Origin: Brachionus manjavacas
Taxonomy: Eukaryota > Rotifera > Eurotatoria > Ploima > Brachionidae
Assembly (NCBI GenBank): GCA_019054805.1
Contig: JAHQIY010000006.1
Coordinates: forward strand, 4,712,001 to 4,776,000
Reading direction: 5' to 3'
DNA: 64,000 nucleotides
In this document: positions 23,083 to 36,394 of the stretch, piece by piece
Layout: each line of letters opens with the position of its first letter
Numbering within the stretch: the stretch's first letter is position 1
The notes under the pieces: model-generated
Told to the model about the DNA's origin: nothing
Database searches by the model: none
What the model saw: the letters and a program-made list of their open reading frames with translations, nothing else
Position numbers and translations under genes: made by a program

Positions 23083-23660
23083 TAATAATAATAATAATAA
23101 TAAATTGAGTCATAGCTGGGAATCACCCTGCGAGCAATCCAAAACGACTTGAATCGCTATGATGACTGGTTGTGCGTTTGGCGAGAAGGAATGTGGGACG
23201 ATGAGTGTTCGAGCTAAGATCCCCCCAGTCCTAGCGTAAACGCTTCTGGGGAGTGCTCAGGCCTTCAACTCACCGTCTCACTGACTGGGCCATGGTTGGT
23301 CGTTGAGGTTTAGGTGGTGGTGGTGTTTGTGCGGGCAAGATGTATGTCGAGGCGGGCCTTGAAGCTGTTAAAGGTTGGAGCGTTGGCTGTCGAGGACGCG
23401 AGGTTGTTCCAGGTAGATGCAACTCTGTTATTTAGGAAGTTTGTTCGCGCCGGGCAGTTTTTGTGACCCCTGATTGCGTTGGCTGGGCCGTGGCAGGCGA
23501 TGGACGACATAAGTTTGGTTGAGGCTAGCCAGTTGACGTCAAGTAGTCCATTTGTGATCTTGTAGTGGGAGATGAGGTCACCCCTTGATCTGCGTGATTC
23601 GAGGGTGGTTAGGTTCAGGATCGCGAGCCTGTCTTGGTAGCTGCAGTCTCTGAAAGTAAT
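23083..23660 (-). mobile_element. 5'-truncated LINE, 3' end with intact C-terminal RT frame
   Basis: A block of about 50% G+C in an otherwise very AT-rich region. The minus strand is open from about 23653 to a stop at 23310. It reads CSYQDRLAILNLTTLESRR, then RGDLISHYKITNG, then RTNFLNNRVASTWNNLAS and TFNSFKARLD, which is the C-terminal signature of CR1/Jockey-type reverse transcriptase proteins. A 3' UTR of about 200 bp follows, ending in an ATT/AAT trinucleotide tail at 23083-23102. Everything upstream in the element is missing, typical of incomplete target-primed reverse transcription. Base composition unlike its surroundings suggests a fairly recent insertion. Confidence 0.82.
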
Positions 23661-23899
23661 ATCAAATTTATATTTTAAAGTACCTTAACAAATCAGTGCA
23701 CATCTTGCTCGGACTTATTTTTTTATAGATATTTTTTGTTTCATATAAATTTGTCTTACTGTTTCCAGCTTAAGAGCTTACAAAACAGATAAAAATCTTG
23801 CAAATTTCATTATTCCAAGATATCTTTTTAACATAAAAACATAAAAAAAGTTTTCTACAAGAAATTTTTTTCTTGTAACCAGATTGATTTTTATGAATT

Positions 23900-24030
23900 T
23901 ATCAAAACAATTCATTTTTCTCAATAATAGTGTTTCAAAAAGAGAGGCGAATGGTGTAGATCCTGATATTGGTTGATAATATGATGGATTTTTTACAATA
24001 CTTTTTTTTGGAACTGGCTCGACCGACACA
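23900..24030 (-). mobile_element. LINE reverse transcriptase fragment (N-terminal RT motif)
   Basis: The minus strand reads VPKKSIVKNPSYYQPIS, then FASLFETLLLRKM, matching the reverse transcriptase pattern IPK..K..P.NYRPIS....SK.FE.....R of non-LTR elements. It is in the same orientation as the GC-rich LINE end at 23083-23660 but AT-rich, so it is more likely an older, separate insertion than part of that copy. Confidence 0.5.
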
Positions 24031-24631
24031 TTGAAATTATTTGGTAGATAACATTAGCTTATTGATTCATTAAAAAACCAAGTGAGTAAAATTTCAAGAT
24101 TTAAATAAGAGCCAAAAGTATAGAATTTAGAAGTATTTAGAAACTTTGTCGTTACCAGCAGATTTATTTGTTCCTAATTCCATCACCACTTTTTTGATAT
24201 CATCAACACAGAAATATAGGTTTCTGGTCATGTGAAAATAACTATAAAATCTGGCAAAATAATTTTTTTATATTTGTTCTGTACATTTATTGATCATTTT
24301 ACGATTATTTCTAAACCGAGCTATTTTTTTCCAAAAAAATCAAGATTTATTTTCAATAACCTTTCAAGGTCTAAAATTCTTTCTGTTTATCTATTGAAAA
24401 GCCCTAGATGAGTACATTTCTTCAATTCTTTCTTTTTAATATTAATTAAAGATCTTAAATATTTATTTTTAAAACCGAAAATTTCATGTTAAATATTATT
24501 CGAGTCTTCAATTTATTAGATTATTCTTAAATTTAGGTTTTTTAACCAATTTAGATTTTTCATTTAGAGAATTCCAGAGATTCTAAGTTGATTTCACTTA
24601 AGTTTAGATTAACTTTAATTTACTTAATAAT

Positions 24632-24785
24632 TGTCCCTATTCTATCCTAGTGGATAATGGGGAAGCGCTCATCTCCTTTTCATGTACCTTTTTGAGCAAC
24701 GGCTCCGATCTGACACAGAGGCTACTGCATCGAGTTGATCGTCTACACCGCAATTATTACCCAGTCGAAACTGGTGTCCCTATTT
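24632..24785 (-). repeat. SINE-like repeat, copy C
   Basis: The fullest and least diverged copy of the family also seen at 3042-3190. Minus-strand landmarks are CAGTTTCGACTGG (a small hairpin/B-box-like block), AATAATTGCGGTGTAGA, GATCAACTCGATGCAGTAG, TCAGATCGGAGCCG, CTCAAAAAGGTAC and AAAAGGAGATGAGCG. Both ends carry GTCCCTATT on the plus strand (24632 and 24777), which could be a 9-bp target duplication or part of the element. Confidence 0.65.
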
Positions 24786-27700
24786 TTATGATGAAAGAGT
24801 CAAAATGAAAGAGATTAAATATCGAACGGACATTTAGTGAATTTTGGACAAAAACAACAAAGATTTAAAATTTAAATTGATTAGAAAAATTATTATTCCA
24901 AACATTAAAAATGTTTCAAACAATCACTTAACTTTTTAAGATTGTTTGATAATTAATTAAAATTGAATCAAATTATCCACGTGAATTAATTATTAATATA
25001 ATCAGTATTTTAATAATTAAAAAAAAAATTATTTTTTTTTGGCATTCTTACTATTTTTGTTAATTTTAAGTAAAAAAATTGACACAAAATTAATATTATT
25101 AATTTTTTATATATTTATGGATTTTTATTATTTCTGTGGAATTTTTACTTACAATATTGTTCACAAATATTAAGAGTCATAATTAATTATTTAAATTAAA
25201 GTTAAAAAATTGATATTAGTTTTTATTCAAATTCAGCTGCTAGTAATACATTTTCATAACTGCTGTAGATTGATTAACTACTATACGTCAAAATAAAGCA
25301 ATTGAATACTTAGAGCAAGTTTTTTACTTCATATAAGTTATCTCATGATTACATTCTTTGATCTATTCAATATTTTTGTTAATTTATTTTTAATTGATGT
25401 AATAGATTAAGCACTTCGAGGGTAAAACTGTAATTTCATTCAACTCTTTTACTCCAAAAATTTATATGATTGATAATGAATTTTCTCTTTGACCAGAAAA
25501 TTCGATTAATTAAAATATTTGAATAAAATTATCGATTTTTTACATATCTGCAAATTATGATTTGTTTGATGCTATAAAAGGTAAGGTCTTAATTCAGTTT
25601 AATAAACTAAATTTATTACTTGTATAAAAATTTATTAATAAATAAATTAAAAAAACATTTTTGTTAGATAAATAAAATCAATAATCCTTATAAATTCAAT
25701 GAACTTGAAAGTATTGGAATTTTAGTTAAGTTGAACAATTTTCATTGATTCGAAAAGAATTTTTAAAAGCCAATTTTTTCTTAGCATTAAAAAATCAATA
25801 ATTATTGTTCAAATTTTGATTACAACTTTAATTTAAATTATCTTGTAATTGAAAATTCGACGCAAGGTTTTCCGGTTGATTTAATAATTTATTAATATTA
25901 TTTTAAGTTATCCTATGAAATACAGCATTTAACTTGTTATTTTAATTTTATCACAAATTAACTTTATTTTATGGCTAAAACTAATGCTAAAAAATATACT
26001 TTGGTTGAAATTTGTTTTTAAGATTTCAAAAATCGATGCTTAAAACTTTCATTTTTAAATAAAACTTTAGAATTAAGAATAAAGAAAAATAAACTAACAA
26101 AATTTATTTTCAAATTTAATGGTTTGCTTAGATATTAGCTAAAACCCTACAATTCCTAGATAAGGTTTTACCTATAATTTGTGCACCAAAATCGGATTTC
26201 AGGCGAATTTCAATTTTATAGAATTTTTCTAGTTGGCGAATTCTATTTTCTACGCAAAATACCAATTTTGAATGGAAATTTTAGCAAAAAAAAAACAAAA
26301 ACAATTGCTTTTCAAGATAAAATCTCGGCAAATTAATAGTGATACAGTACAAAAATTCAAGTAGCTATCAATTTTCGAATAAAAATTTATTATAATTTCA
26401 GATTAAATCTGAATTTAATAAGGTTAATAATTTATCCAAATATTTTAGTGGTAGGCTTTTTTACATTAATTTAATATTTCTATGTATTTTTATTATATTT
26501 TTGGTTTTCAAACGTCAAAATTCATAAAATATTGTCATATATGTATTGTCATTGCGTTGGCTTTTTCTAGCTTCCTAAATTTCTTTTCTATCCCATGTTA
26601 AAATCGGCCTCCTTGTGATGCTAGTACTTAATTAGCTGATTCATGTTTTTATGCTAAATTAGGATCCGATAATCTAGGATTTACGCTGAACTTGAAGCTG
26701 AAAAATCATTTTATTACTCTGCATCAAAAACTAAAAATCAAAAATTAAATTTTTTGTCAATAAACCAAAATTCCTTATTTTGATGCCAAGCTAAACTTGA
26801 TTTTTAAATTAAATTGCAATGCTTCTACAAGCTAACCAAATAAAACTTGTGTTGTTCTACAAGGGTTTAGACTTGTCGCAGAAAGCAACTCCTACTACAA
26901 CTAAAAAACTATTATTAAATATAAGATTTTAGATAATAGCACGGGTTTAAAATTTTTTACTTGAATGTAGAAATTAAATTGCTATGTAAAATTATGTTTA
27001 GATTTATAACCCAACTTATAAATTTTTAATTTTTGACAGTTTAGATTCTAAGATTCAGTTTGTAGTGTTCCTGATTTCAAAAAAGGTATTTTACATATGT
27101 AGCCTTAAGAGATAAGTCAGCACATTTAGTGTGTGCGTCGATTTTAACATGTATTTAGCCCATGGAAGCCTATTGATGCAACAAATCCTAGGAACCACGA
27201 AAGACACCATCTCGAAATGGTTGATGATTGCTTAAACAGACTTTTAAAGTTCATTCAAAAGAGTTTTTTAGTAAAGAAAAATTAGTACCATTGAGTTTTT
27301 TTTATTATTTTGAAAAAAAAATGATTTTTCATTTAATCATTTGATTCTATGAATTTTTTAGAAAGACCAACCATCAAAAAAAAACTAATTTTCATACCTA
27401 ATTGTTCATGAACGATTTAAAATAAACTTAATTGTATATTATTCAAAATATTTTTACTATTTATTGTTCATTTAAAAAAGGTATTTAGACTAGAATTTAA
27501 AAAAAAAAATAAAGCACTTTATAAAAACAATTATCAATTATATTAAATTTTATAAGATTAAATTTTTTATATATAAAGTTAATGCCCTATGCTCAAATTG
27601 AACTTAAATCTAAGAAGAATTGTATTGAGTTAATGGTTTATAAAATATTTTTTTATGATAAGTTGATCAAAAAAGACCATAAAATTTAGATAAAATGCTT

Positions 27701-29501
27701 TGTGTGCATTTTACATAATGATGAACTATACAAATCTATTTTAGAACTTTTAAACAAAAGAGATATGATCATTTTAATTAGAATTGCTAACTCTAGAAGC
27801 AGTATTTCAAAATTTCTGATGTATTAAAAAATGGCACAATCATGGCACAAACAGACTTCCAATGGATAATTCAAGGGGTAATTTTTTTAAAGGTTAAAGT
27901 TCATATAGCAATTTTCAAAAAGCATTGCTTGCGGGCATCTATTGTCAAATATATTAGTAATAAACTGAAATCATCTGTCGCCTGATGTTTTGTAAGGAAC
28001 GAAAAAAAAATAATTTGAGAAAAAGCTTAAAAAATATTAAGAGTTTTTTAGTTTTTTTTAAAAAATTTTATAAAGTATTGAGTATAATTTTATAATTGAC
28101 AGCTTGCTTTAAAGTCTTGGGTGAGATCTGCATGATGCAAAAAGATAAACTTATTAAAATTCTGTTCAAAAGATAAAAGAATTTTAAACTAGTGCAATTT
28201 ATTGCTAGGCACCTTCTGCTAAAAAACATTAGTTTTCAAATTAGGAGTAATTATTATCTTTGATACAAGTAAAAGATTTGCAAAGAGATAAATATTATTA
28301 GTTATCGATTATTATCACTAGGAAAATCGAAAGAATAATTGGTGTCCTGATATTGATTTTATTATAATTTTTGGTTAATGATGAACAATCTACTTTGGTT
28401 TAACGACTCAAAATAAATAGGCCTAAATATATTGATTAAAAAATAATTCAAATTTTCGGAATTTAGAAATAAGTTTAAGTCGGTAGCGACAAAATGAAAT
28501 ATGGCAGAAGTTTTTATTTATTTTATTATTATTAAAGTATAATTAAAAAATCTAAATTTTTAGGCGCTTGGCCTTTCGCGAAAATCTCATATAGTTTGAG
28601 AAAGAGAGAGAGCAAAGCTAAAATTTGCAATTTGAAATTTTCGCATTCCAATTCTTATCATAATTAAATTTCGTATTTGAAATTTGTGTTCTTTTGTTTT
28701 GATTTAAGTGACTCAAAACTAAGAGACTAAAAATGCCTGTATGTTCAGCTCTCTACGAATGCAAACATTCACACATTACGATTCATCATTTAAAATTCTA
28801 ATTATTTAAATGACGAAAATGAATAAACATTAGAAAAAAAAAACAAAAAACAAAAGGATGCTTGACAAGAGCCAGCTAGGCATTCATCCATTTTAGCAGA
28901 GGCCCACTCGCTTTCCAGGTCTTCGCCCAATTCTACGCACCAAATTGCAAATCTAATCTAAAATTTTCCAACAATTATAATAAATTATTCTCTTTCAAAT
29001 GCATTTACTTTTTATATATAATTGCGTACTATTTTATATAATCTTCATCTAATTTTTATCCCTTCGCCATTCATCGGATTTGCTTGTGCTCACATGTATA
29101 CTTGACTTGAAATTTGCTTCGACTATAGAGACTAGTATAAAGCATGGATTAAGTTAATAGAGTTTTAATTTTGCGCTTTTACTCACAGCCACAGCAAATG
29201 CTCTTTCCTTTCTGCTCTGGCATCGGCCTAATTTTGGACAATTCTGTTTAGATTTATATATTTTTTAATTTTTTGTATCTTTTTTTACTGATCAAATTGA
29301 AGAAGAAGAAAGAAAAAAATCATCATCAGCAGCAGCAATACTAGAATCGAATAAGTCCGATTGAAGTTCAATCCAATTACGAATTATTTGCTTTGTTTAA
29401 CCAAGAAAAAAAATTTGTATGTTTATTGAGAATTTTCCAATTGAATTGTTAAATTCCGGAAATTGTTTTTTTGTTCAAAAGTCCATTTTTTTAATAATTA
29501 A

Positions 29502-32500
29502 ATGAATACTAAAAACGATCATTCACACCACCATCCGCACCACCATCATCTGGCCCACCACCATTCATCGCACCACTCAAACGGTCTATCAGCACTAAAC
29601 GGTCTAACTCAATCGAATGGGATTATTCCCAAACTGTACAACTTGACCAACTCTAGCCTGTCAAATCAGTCCATGGCCAGCTACGGTCAGCAGAGCACTC
29701 TGCTCCAGAACGGCTCTTCGAACTTAAACAATCAAAACTCTTCGAGCACCTACCCATCTTTCGAAGAGGCCTACTCGAACGTAAATCCCTACAACAACAA
29801 TAACAACAGCAACACCAACAACAACAATAATAATGGCTACTCCAGCAAAAGCACGCCCCAGCCCAATTGGTACGACATAGAGATTAAAGGAATGGTCAAG
29901 AACATAAGCCCTAAACTTTGGCAATGGACCCATTTGAAATGTCTATGGCTAAATGACAACAATTTGGTTCGCCTGCCGCCCGTAATCAGCAATCTAGTTA
30001 ATCTACAATGCTTGGATTTGTCGAATAATAAACTTAGAACCCTGCCGGCAGAGATTGGAGACATGACAAGTCTAAGAGAACTGTATTTAAACAATAATCA
30101 GATACGAGCGTTACCGTTTGAGCTTGGAAAATTGTTTAAATTAATTCAATTAGGTAAATAGTCTGAGTTGTTTTAAAGAGAACAAAAATTAATTTTAATA
30201 TGCTACAGGTTTAAAGGGGAATCCGCTCACAGTTGACATAATGCAAGTTTATTCCGAACCAAATGGTACTCAAAAACTACTCATCAGCCTCTTGGATCAG
30301 CTTAATTGTAAGTATTCAAAAATTTGATAGCACATTTCTGAATAATATTACTGCTCTGTGAAATTTTGATCCCAATAACTTATTCCTATTTTCCTCTAAC
30401 TTTTTTCGATTTTTCTTTAAATAAAAAATTTAGAAAATATTTTTTCAAAATAAAAATTTATTGTTGTAAATGTCTGAACAAAAGTTTTATCATTAAGATA
30501 ATAAAAAGAAGTTTTATTTTTATTTTCCAAAGGTTAAATTGCATTCATTTTTTTTTTGATTCAATCTAAAGTTAATTTTGAACTTTTTTATAGAATCATT
30601 GAATCATTACGAATTAAGACTTTATTTTTTAAAAGGTTTAATTCAAAAAAGATAAATCAAAAATGAAACAATAATTTTTTAAGTTTCGAAAGAGGTGTAA
30701 GAAGAAAAAATTTAGGATAAGTTTGAATTAATGAAAAATAACATAGATCAAAATTATTTGATTTAAAAATAGAATTAGAATTAAAAGTGCAAGTCTTTTG
30801 AACTTTAAAAAATAAAAAAAATAAATCAGAATATTCAATTGATTGTTTTTTATATTTTCTAAATTTTAATTTTCCAGCTTTTGTTTCTCTTTTTGAATAC
30901 GCTTAATTTAAGTAAAATAATCTAGCCATTAGCTAGAACTATTAAAATTAAAAAATACTCGAGTAAAAAAGTTTAATATTTAAAAAATTTTTTGTTTTTT
31001 ATAAAATTTTGCTCTTTTCTTTTGTCAAAAAATCATTTTAAAATTTTTTTATTAATCTTATCTAATTAGTCCTAGTATTTTTCGGTTGCCCTTAAAATAC
31101 GAATTTTACTTTCCAAAATGTGGATCTAGATCGAAAAAATTTACAAAAAAACAATTTTATTATCTCAAATAAATTTAATTTTTATCATAAAAATTTCGGG
31201 AAAAATATTAAATTTTATAAATTACTTCTTTTAGGGATTAAATAATTTTATCTATGATTTAAAATTAATTTAAAATTAAAAAATTCATCTAGATCAAATT
31301 GTTTTTCCTTTTTTTATATAATCAATGTTTAAGGCTCGGTACGGTATTTCATTAAAAATTGTTTTTAACATGTCTTGGGTAATTTTGAACATTTTTTTAA
31401 TTTTTTTAACTTTCATTGTAAATATTTAATCAATTTAAATTTTATAATTTAATTTCAAAAAAATCCATATCTGGATTTTAGGGACAACCAATTTTTGTCA
31501 CATTAAAAACTTGATTAATTTCATTGACAATTATTTTATAATTTTGGCATTAAACAAGCAAATTGTTCGAATAAATATTATAAATTAAATTTGCCTGAAA
31601 ATATAATAAATTTTATTTTATAATTTTAGTACCTTGCTCGCCTCCACCAAGACGTCCATGGATGATTTTGGCCGAGCCTTCCGCACCTCAAAATTCAATA
31701 TTCACAACAATGTGCTATAATGTGCTTTGCGACAAATACGCTACTCGTCAATTTTATGGCTATTGTCCATCCTGGGCTCTAAGTTGGGACCATAGGAAAA
31801 AATTGATCTTAGAAGACATAAGAAATTTTAATGCCGATATTATAGCTTTACAAGAGCTCGAAACTGAGCAATTTTATCACTATTTCTTGCCTGAATTGAA
31901 GCAATACGACTATGATGGAATTTTTTCGCCAAAATCTCGAGCCAAGACCATGTCCGAGCATGACAAAAAGCATGTAGATGGTTGTGCGATTTTTTTCAAG
32001 ACATCGAAATTCCAGCTAGTCAAAAATTATCTGATTGAATTTAATCAAATTGCAATGGCCACTGCAGAGGGCTCCGAAGACATGCTAAACAGAGTGATGA
32101 CCAAAGATAACATCGGTTTGGCTGCCCTGTTGGAACTTAAACAGGACGAATTAAATTCCAGTGACATTATGGCAAAAACAAAAGATCAATCGTTGAACAA
32201 ACAGCTCCTTTTGGTCAGCACGGCACATATTCACTGGGATCCTGATTACTGCGATGTCAAACTGATTCAAACCCTCATGTTGACAAATGAATTGAAATTG
32301 ATTATCGAACAAGCCACTAAAGACTTTTTGCCGCATAAAATAAGCAACCAACAAATCGATTGCTCAAGTACTATTCCAGTGCTAATATGCGCTGATTTGA
32401 ATTCATTGCCCGATTCAGGTGTCATTGAATATCTGAGAACTGGTAGAATATTGGCAAATCACATTGATTTCAAGGACTTAGGATACGAAACATGTCTACA

Positions 32501-34690
32501 AAAGATCAATACGTCAGATAGGCCATCTGAATTGTCGCACAATTTAAGATTTGATTGCGCTTATGAAAAAGATCTCATGCCTTACACAAATTATACGTAA
32601 GTATTTTTTCAACTATTTTTAAATTAATATCTTCAATTAAGTTAATTAAAAAAAATTAAGTATCTTAGATTCTATCAATAAAAAATGAATAAACTCAATT
32701 TCTTAGATTAATCAATTAACAAAGAAAACATAAATTTATGATTGTTAGTTTAATTAAGGATGACCCTAGATTCTTCAATTTTAAAATGGTTCTACCTTGT
32801 TTTTTAGTCAAATTTCCATCAATCTTGTGAACAAAGTTCAGCATTTTAAGAACAAAAATATAAGATAGAGAATGAAATATTAAAAACAAATTTTGTTCTA
32901 AGTGCAAATAAATGTGTGATAAGGTTTTAAGTGATCGGTTAAATTTTTTAAATATTTTGAAGCTAAAAAGTCAAAAAATTCATTTTATTCAATGATTGAA
33001 CATTTTAAGACTCCTTCTCAAAAACTTTCACGTTTATCACGCCCTACTGAATTATCACTCTATTCGAGTACACTAGTGAATTGGTGAAGCAGTTCCAAAG
33101 TTTCTAGGTTTTATAGAAAATTAATTGTTCATCAGTTGATCTTGAGAGGGTGAAGTTGGGAGCAATTTTTCAGATCACAGCAATTTTGTTCGAATATAAC
33201 ATTAATAACTTATTCGAAATGAATATTGGTATAAAAAATATATTTAACAATAATTAACAAATTTTGTTAAATTTATAATGGATTTTGAACCATTAATATT
33301 TTTTAATAAACTATTATTATTATTGTTGTTAAAATTAAAATTAAAATTTAGTAAATTCAGACAGATTTTTTACATATCAAATATTTTTAAAGTAATTGAA
33401 ATAATTAGTGAATACTTTGATTAAAATCTAAAAAATTAAACACTCAATTTTTTATATAATGCAAAATTAATATCAAAAATCAATAATCGGTTTTCAATAT
33501 ATTTTTAAATTATGATTACATCTAAAAATTTATTCTTAATATTTAAAATTTTCGTTTAGTTATTTTTAAGTTTTCATATTTAAATCGGATGAAAAATTCT
33601 CTTAACTTCACTCTCCCGTCGATCATGTTGATTTTAATTTTAAATGCCAATTTTTGACCTAAATTAATTTAATTTTATTAAATTTAAATTGATTATGATA
33701 TATTAGAATTAGAAAAATAAATAGCTAAGGGACAAAGAACATAAAATTTAAAATTGAAATATAATATTAAAAAAAATGTTTATATTAAACAATTTCTGCA
33801 AATTTTATCATTTGATACAAACTTTTTACCCAAATTTAATATCTCAAAGAATCCGTAAGGCTGGAAAGTATTTTGTATAAGCAAATCAATAAAATTTTTA
33901 TGTTTTTTTTTAAATCGATAATTTGATGAACCTGATCAATGGTTAATTTTAATTTAAAGGCTTTAAGATCAAAAAAATTTTAAGTGACCAGGTCAGTGAA
34001 ACTTTAAGTCACAAAACAGAGACTTATAGGCTCGGTAAATTTTTTATTATATTACTTTTTAAAATTTATTTTCGATATTAGATGATGACAATTTTCAATC
34101 AAGCAAATTAATTTTGCTATTTTTTTAAATTTTTTTTACAATCCATAAAAAACAATAAGACAAAAAAATCTTCTTTATTTGAATTTAAAACTTCATTTAA
34201 AAATTTAAAAATTGTTTAAATTTACAAAATTTTCAAATTATTTTTTTCAAGATATGACTTCAAAGGCATGATCGACTATATATTCTATTCGCGTAATTTA
34301 ATGCGAACTGTGGGACTTTTGGGTCCAATGGACACGGAATGGATAAAAGCGAACAAAATCGTCGGATTCCCGCATCCACATGTACCATCCGACCATTTAC
34401 CATTGATGGTCGAGCTCGAACTACTTAGCTCAAATTATACAAACAGTAATCAAAACAATAATTACATGTCATCTTCACACCATTCGTCCTCGTACAATTC
34501 GTCGCTGTCTTCGTCCAACTTGAACAGATCGAATAGCCAACATTCTCATTCAAATAACAGCCATCATTCGGCCAATTCGCAGCTGGGTCTTGGTCAAATG
34601 ATACCCATTAATCCAAACGGAAACTCGACAAACTCGTTAAACAATAGCAATAGTAATAACAATAATTTTAATAATTACTTAAGAAAATAA
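29502..34690 (+). CDS. CNOT6: CCR4-type deadenylase, CNOT6/CNOT6L orthologue
   Basis: Four coding exons (29502-30153, 30209-30307, 31630-32596, 34252-34690) give 2157 nt, or 718 residues. It is a catalytic poly(A) nuclease of the CCR4-NOT complex. Residues 1-120 are low-complexity: a His cluster, then Asn/Ser runs. Residues about 138-235 are leucine-rich repeats (LKCLWLNDNNLVRLP, LQCLDLSNNKLRTLP, LRELYLNNNQIRALP) that bind the CNOT1 side through CAF1. From about 261 is the exonuclease-endonuclease-phosphatase domain: MCYNVLCDKYATRQ, LQELETEQ (Glu about 326), KHVDGCAIFFK, MLNRVMTKDNIG, HIHWDP, CADLNSLPDSG (Asp about 506, Asn about 508), PYTNYTYDFKGMIDYIFYS and PSDHLP (His about 621). All catalytic residues are present. 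A Ser/Asn/His-rich tail of about 85 residues follows the domain, unlike vertebrate proteins. Introns 2 and 3 are 1.3 and 1.7 kb. Confidence 0.94.
33137..33624. repeat. Imperfect inverted repeat pair in CNOT6 intron 3
   Basis: A left arm near 33137-33173 (GATCTTGAGAGGGTGAAGTT, then GGGAGCAATTTTTCA) and a right arm near 33587-33624 that, inverted, reads GATCGACGGGAGAGTGAAGTT, then AAGAGAATTTTTCATC. The arms are about 35 bp with several mismatches and enclose about 410 bp of AT-rich sequence. It may be a decayed inverted-repeat transposon. Confidence 0.3.
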
Positions 34691-35569
34691 ACCATTCGTG
34701 AATCATAATCAATCAGTGCGTTAATCGTTACCTTATAGAACTAAAAAAAATTTTTGTTTTTGTATCATTTTTTTTATTTTATTTTTTTCGTTAAAAATAT
34801 TTTTTGGTCGTGGAGAGGTGATCTTTATTTTTGTCGATATTATTAAATAATAAAATTATTAAACTAAAACTAAAATTTACGTAAGCCTTCTTAGTCCTGT
34901 TTTAGTTTGTGATGTTTAGTGATGTGTGTACGTAGACGAGCTTATTAAATGACCAAAAGTGTTTTGTAAATTTCATTTAGTAAACCACACAGTTTTGTTA
35001 GCCGAATTAATTAGTAGTTTCGATATCAATTGGATCAATTCAATCGTTATTTCACGTTTAGCGGTGTAAATTTTTGTATTCTTTTAGATTATTCTTTAAA
35101 CATTTGTAGCGAATTTTATAGCGAGGACTTTTAAAAAATGTTGGGCTGGGATACCAATGGCTAATGTGCTTAGCATCTTGTTTGTGATGGCATTTGTGTT
35201 AATTTTTTCATTATTATAACAAAAAGCTATTTTATTTTTGCTCTATGTCTATTATTTATCATTTTATATTCTTTTTTTTTTGGTCTTGATTAGTAATTTT
35301 TAAAAATTTGTTTCGATCTTTATTATTAGAATTCAAAAGTTACTTAAATAAATAAAAATAAAGTAAAAATAAATGAAAAATATTGAATTTTTGTGTTTTT
35401 CTTCCAACTTCTTTGAAAAATTAATAACTCTAGTCGTCTGCTATTAAATAAAATAATTAAGTCCGGTTTTACCCTGACAATGAGCAATTTTTTGGTCTTT
35501 CAAAAGTTTTTCTAACTAAACTTTAAAATGGTTAATTATATTTGATCCAATGACTTAAGTTGGTAGCTT
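34691..35569 (+). other. CNOT6 3' UTR region
   Basis: The segment to about 35375 is less repetitive than typical spacer and is the likely 3' UTR. A cluster of overlapping AATAAA hexamers sits at about 35346-35373, the best candidate polyadenylation zone, giving a 3' UTR of roughly 0.7 kb. No other gene is seen. Confidence 0.4.
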
Positions 35570-36035
35570 GTTTCATTCATTGAAAACTCTGTCGGTGAAA
35601 AAGTTGAATCTTTGCGCACAATTCCCCTCCAAGTCCCCTCCAAGTTATATCCCGCAAATTCGAACTTTTTTCATTCAACTTTTTATACCAAGAAATCTTG
35701 TCGTGATTGTTCATTATATTGTATATTTAACTAAAATGACCTCACTTCTTTATTGTCTCCAATTTTGCTACATTTAGTCTTCTAAGTCTATCATCATATT
35801 CAAGATCGGCGAAACCGTTAATACACTTTTTAGATCTTTTTTTTGAACCTTTTTCTACATATAAATATCTCTCCTCAAATAAAGACTCTTCAGAACAAAA
35901 GTGTGAATAGCATATTCCAAATGCAGTGGAACAAGACTTGTGTAGATCTTCTTAATTAAACCCGGCTCCCGATTATTAAAACCATTAAGAGTTTGACCAA
36001 GGATTCTGTTTGCTCTAGCAGCTAATTTACAGACG
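35570..36035 (-). mobile_element. Degenerate LINE fragment (RT C-terminal region)
   Basis: The minus strand keeps AARANRILGQTLNGF, then EPGLIKKIYTSLVPLHLEYA, a VQKKDLKSVLTVS-like piece and, in shifted frames, NFFTDRVF. This follows the order of the C-terminal reverse transcriptase region of CR1-type LINEs (KANRVLG, LYKSLVRPHLEYA, QRRATK, NFF.NRVV). Several stops and frameshifts are visible, for example after YLRRDIYM and RLED. It is an old dead copy, more diverged and AT-rich than the element at 23083-23660. Confidence 0.7.
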
Positions 36036-36394
36036 GGTTACGCATTTTTATTTTACCCTATTTTACGTATGGTAAATATGGTAAATTTACAAAAGTAAAA
36101 AAACCTAAATTTACCATTTTTTAAGTAAAATAAGGCAGAATATTAATATTTTGACAATTTTTTAAAAAAACTAAGATTTTATTAACATTTGAAAATTTTT
36201 CAAAAGAGAATTTATCGACAAAACTTAACCGAAATTTACGTAAATTTTACTATAATTTAATTCTTTTAGAATAAATAATGGTAATAATTGCTAAAGCAAA
36301 GGAACTCTTTACCATTCTTTTTTTGACTCCGACCAGTATGGAAATCAACCAGCTACAGCAAGGAAAAAAAACTTAAACTTTACAATATTGAAGT

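Larger units (their letters stand above)
21381..29501. other. 8-kb gene-free region between UBA3 and CNOT6
   Basis: AT-rich DNA without a supported gene. It contains the inverted-repeat element at 21993-22190, LINE pieces at 23083-24030 and a SINE-like copy at 24632-24785. About 28560-29500 is likely the promoter and 5' UTR of CNOT6; it is less AT-rich and has a GAGAGAGAGAG run near 28602, but I could not fix a start site. Confidence 0.45.

Noticed and set aside
29724-30094. Minus-strand frames opposite CNOT6 exon 1
   Set aside because: They are antisense shadows of the His/Asn-rich and leucine-rich coding sequence.
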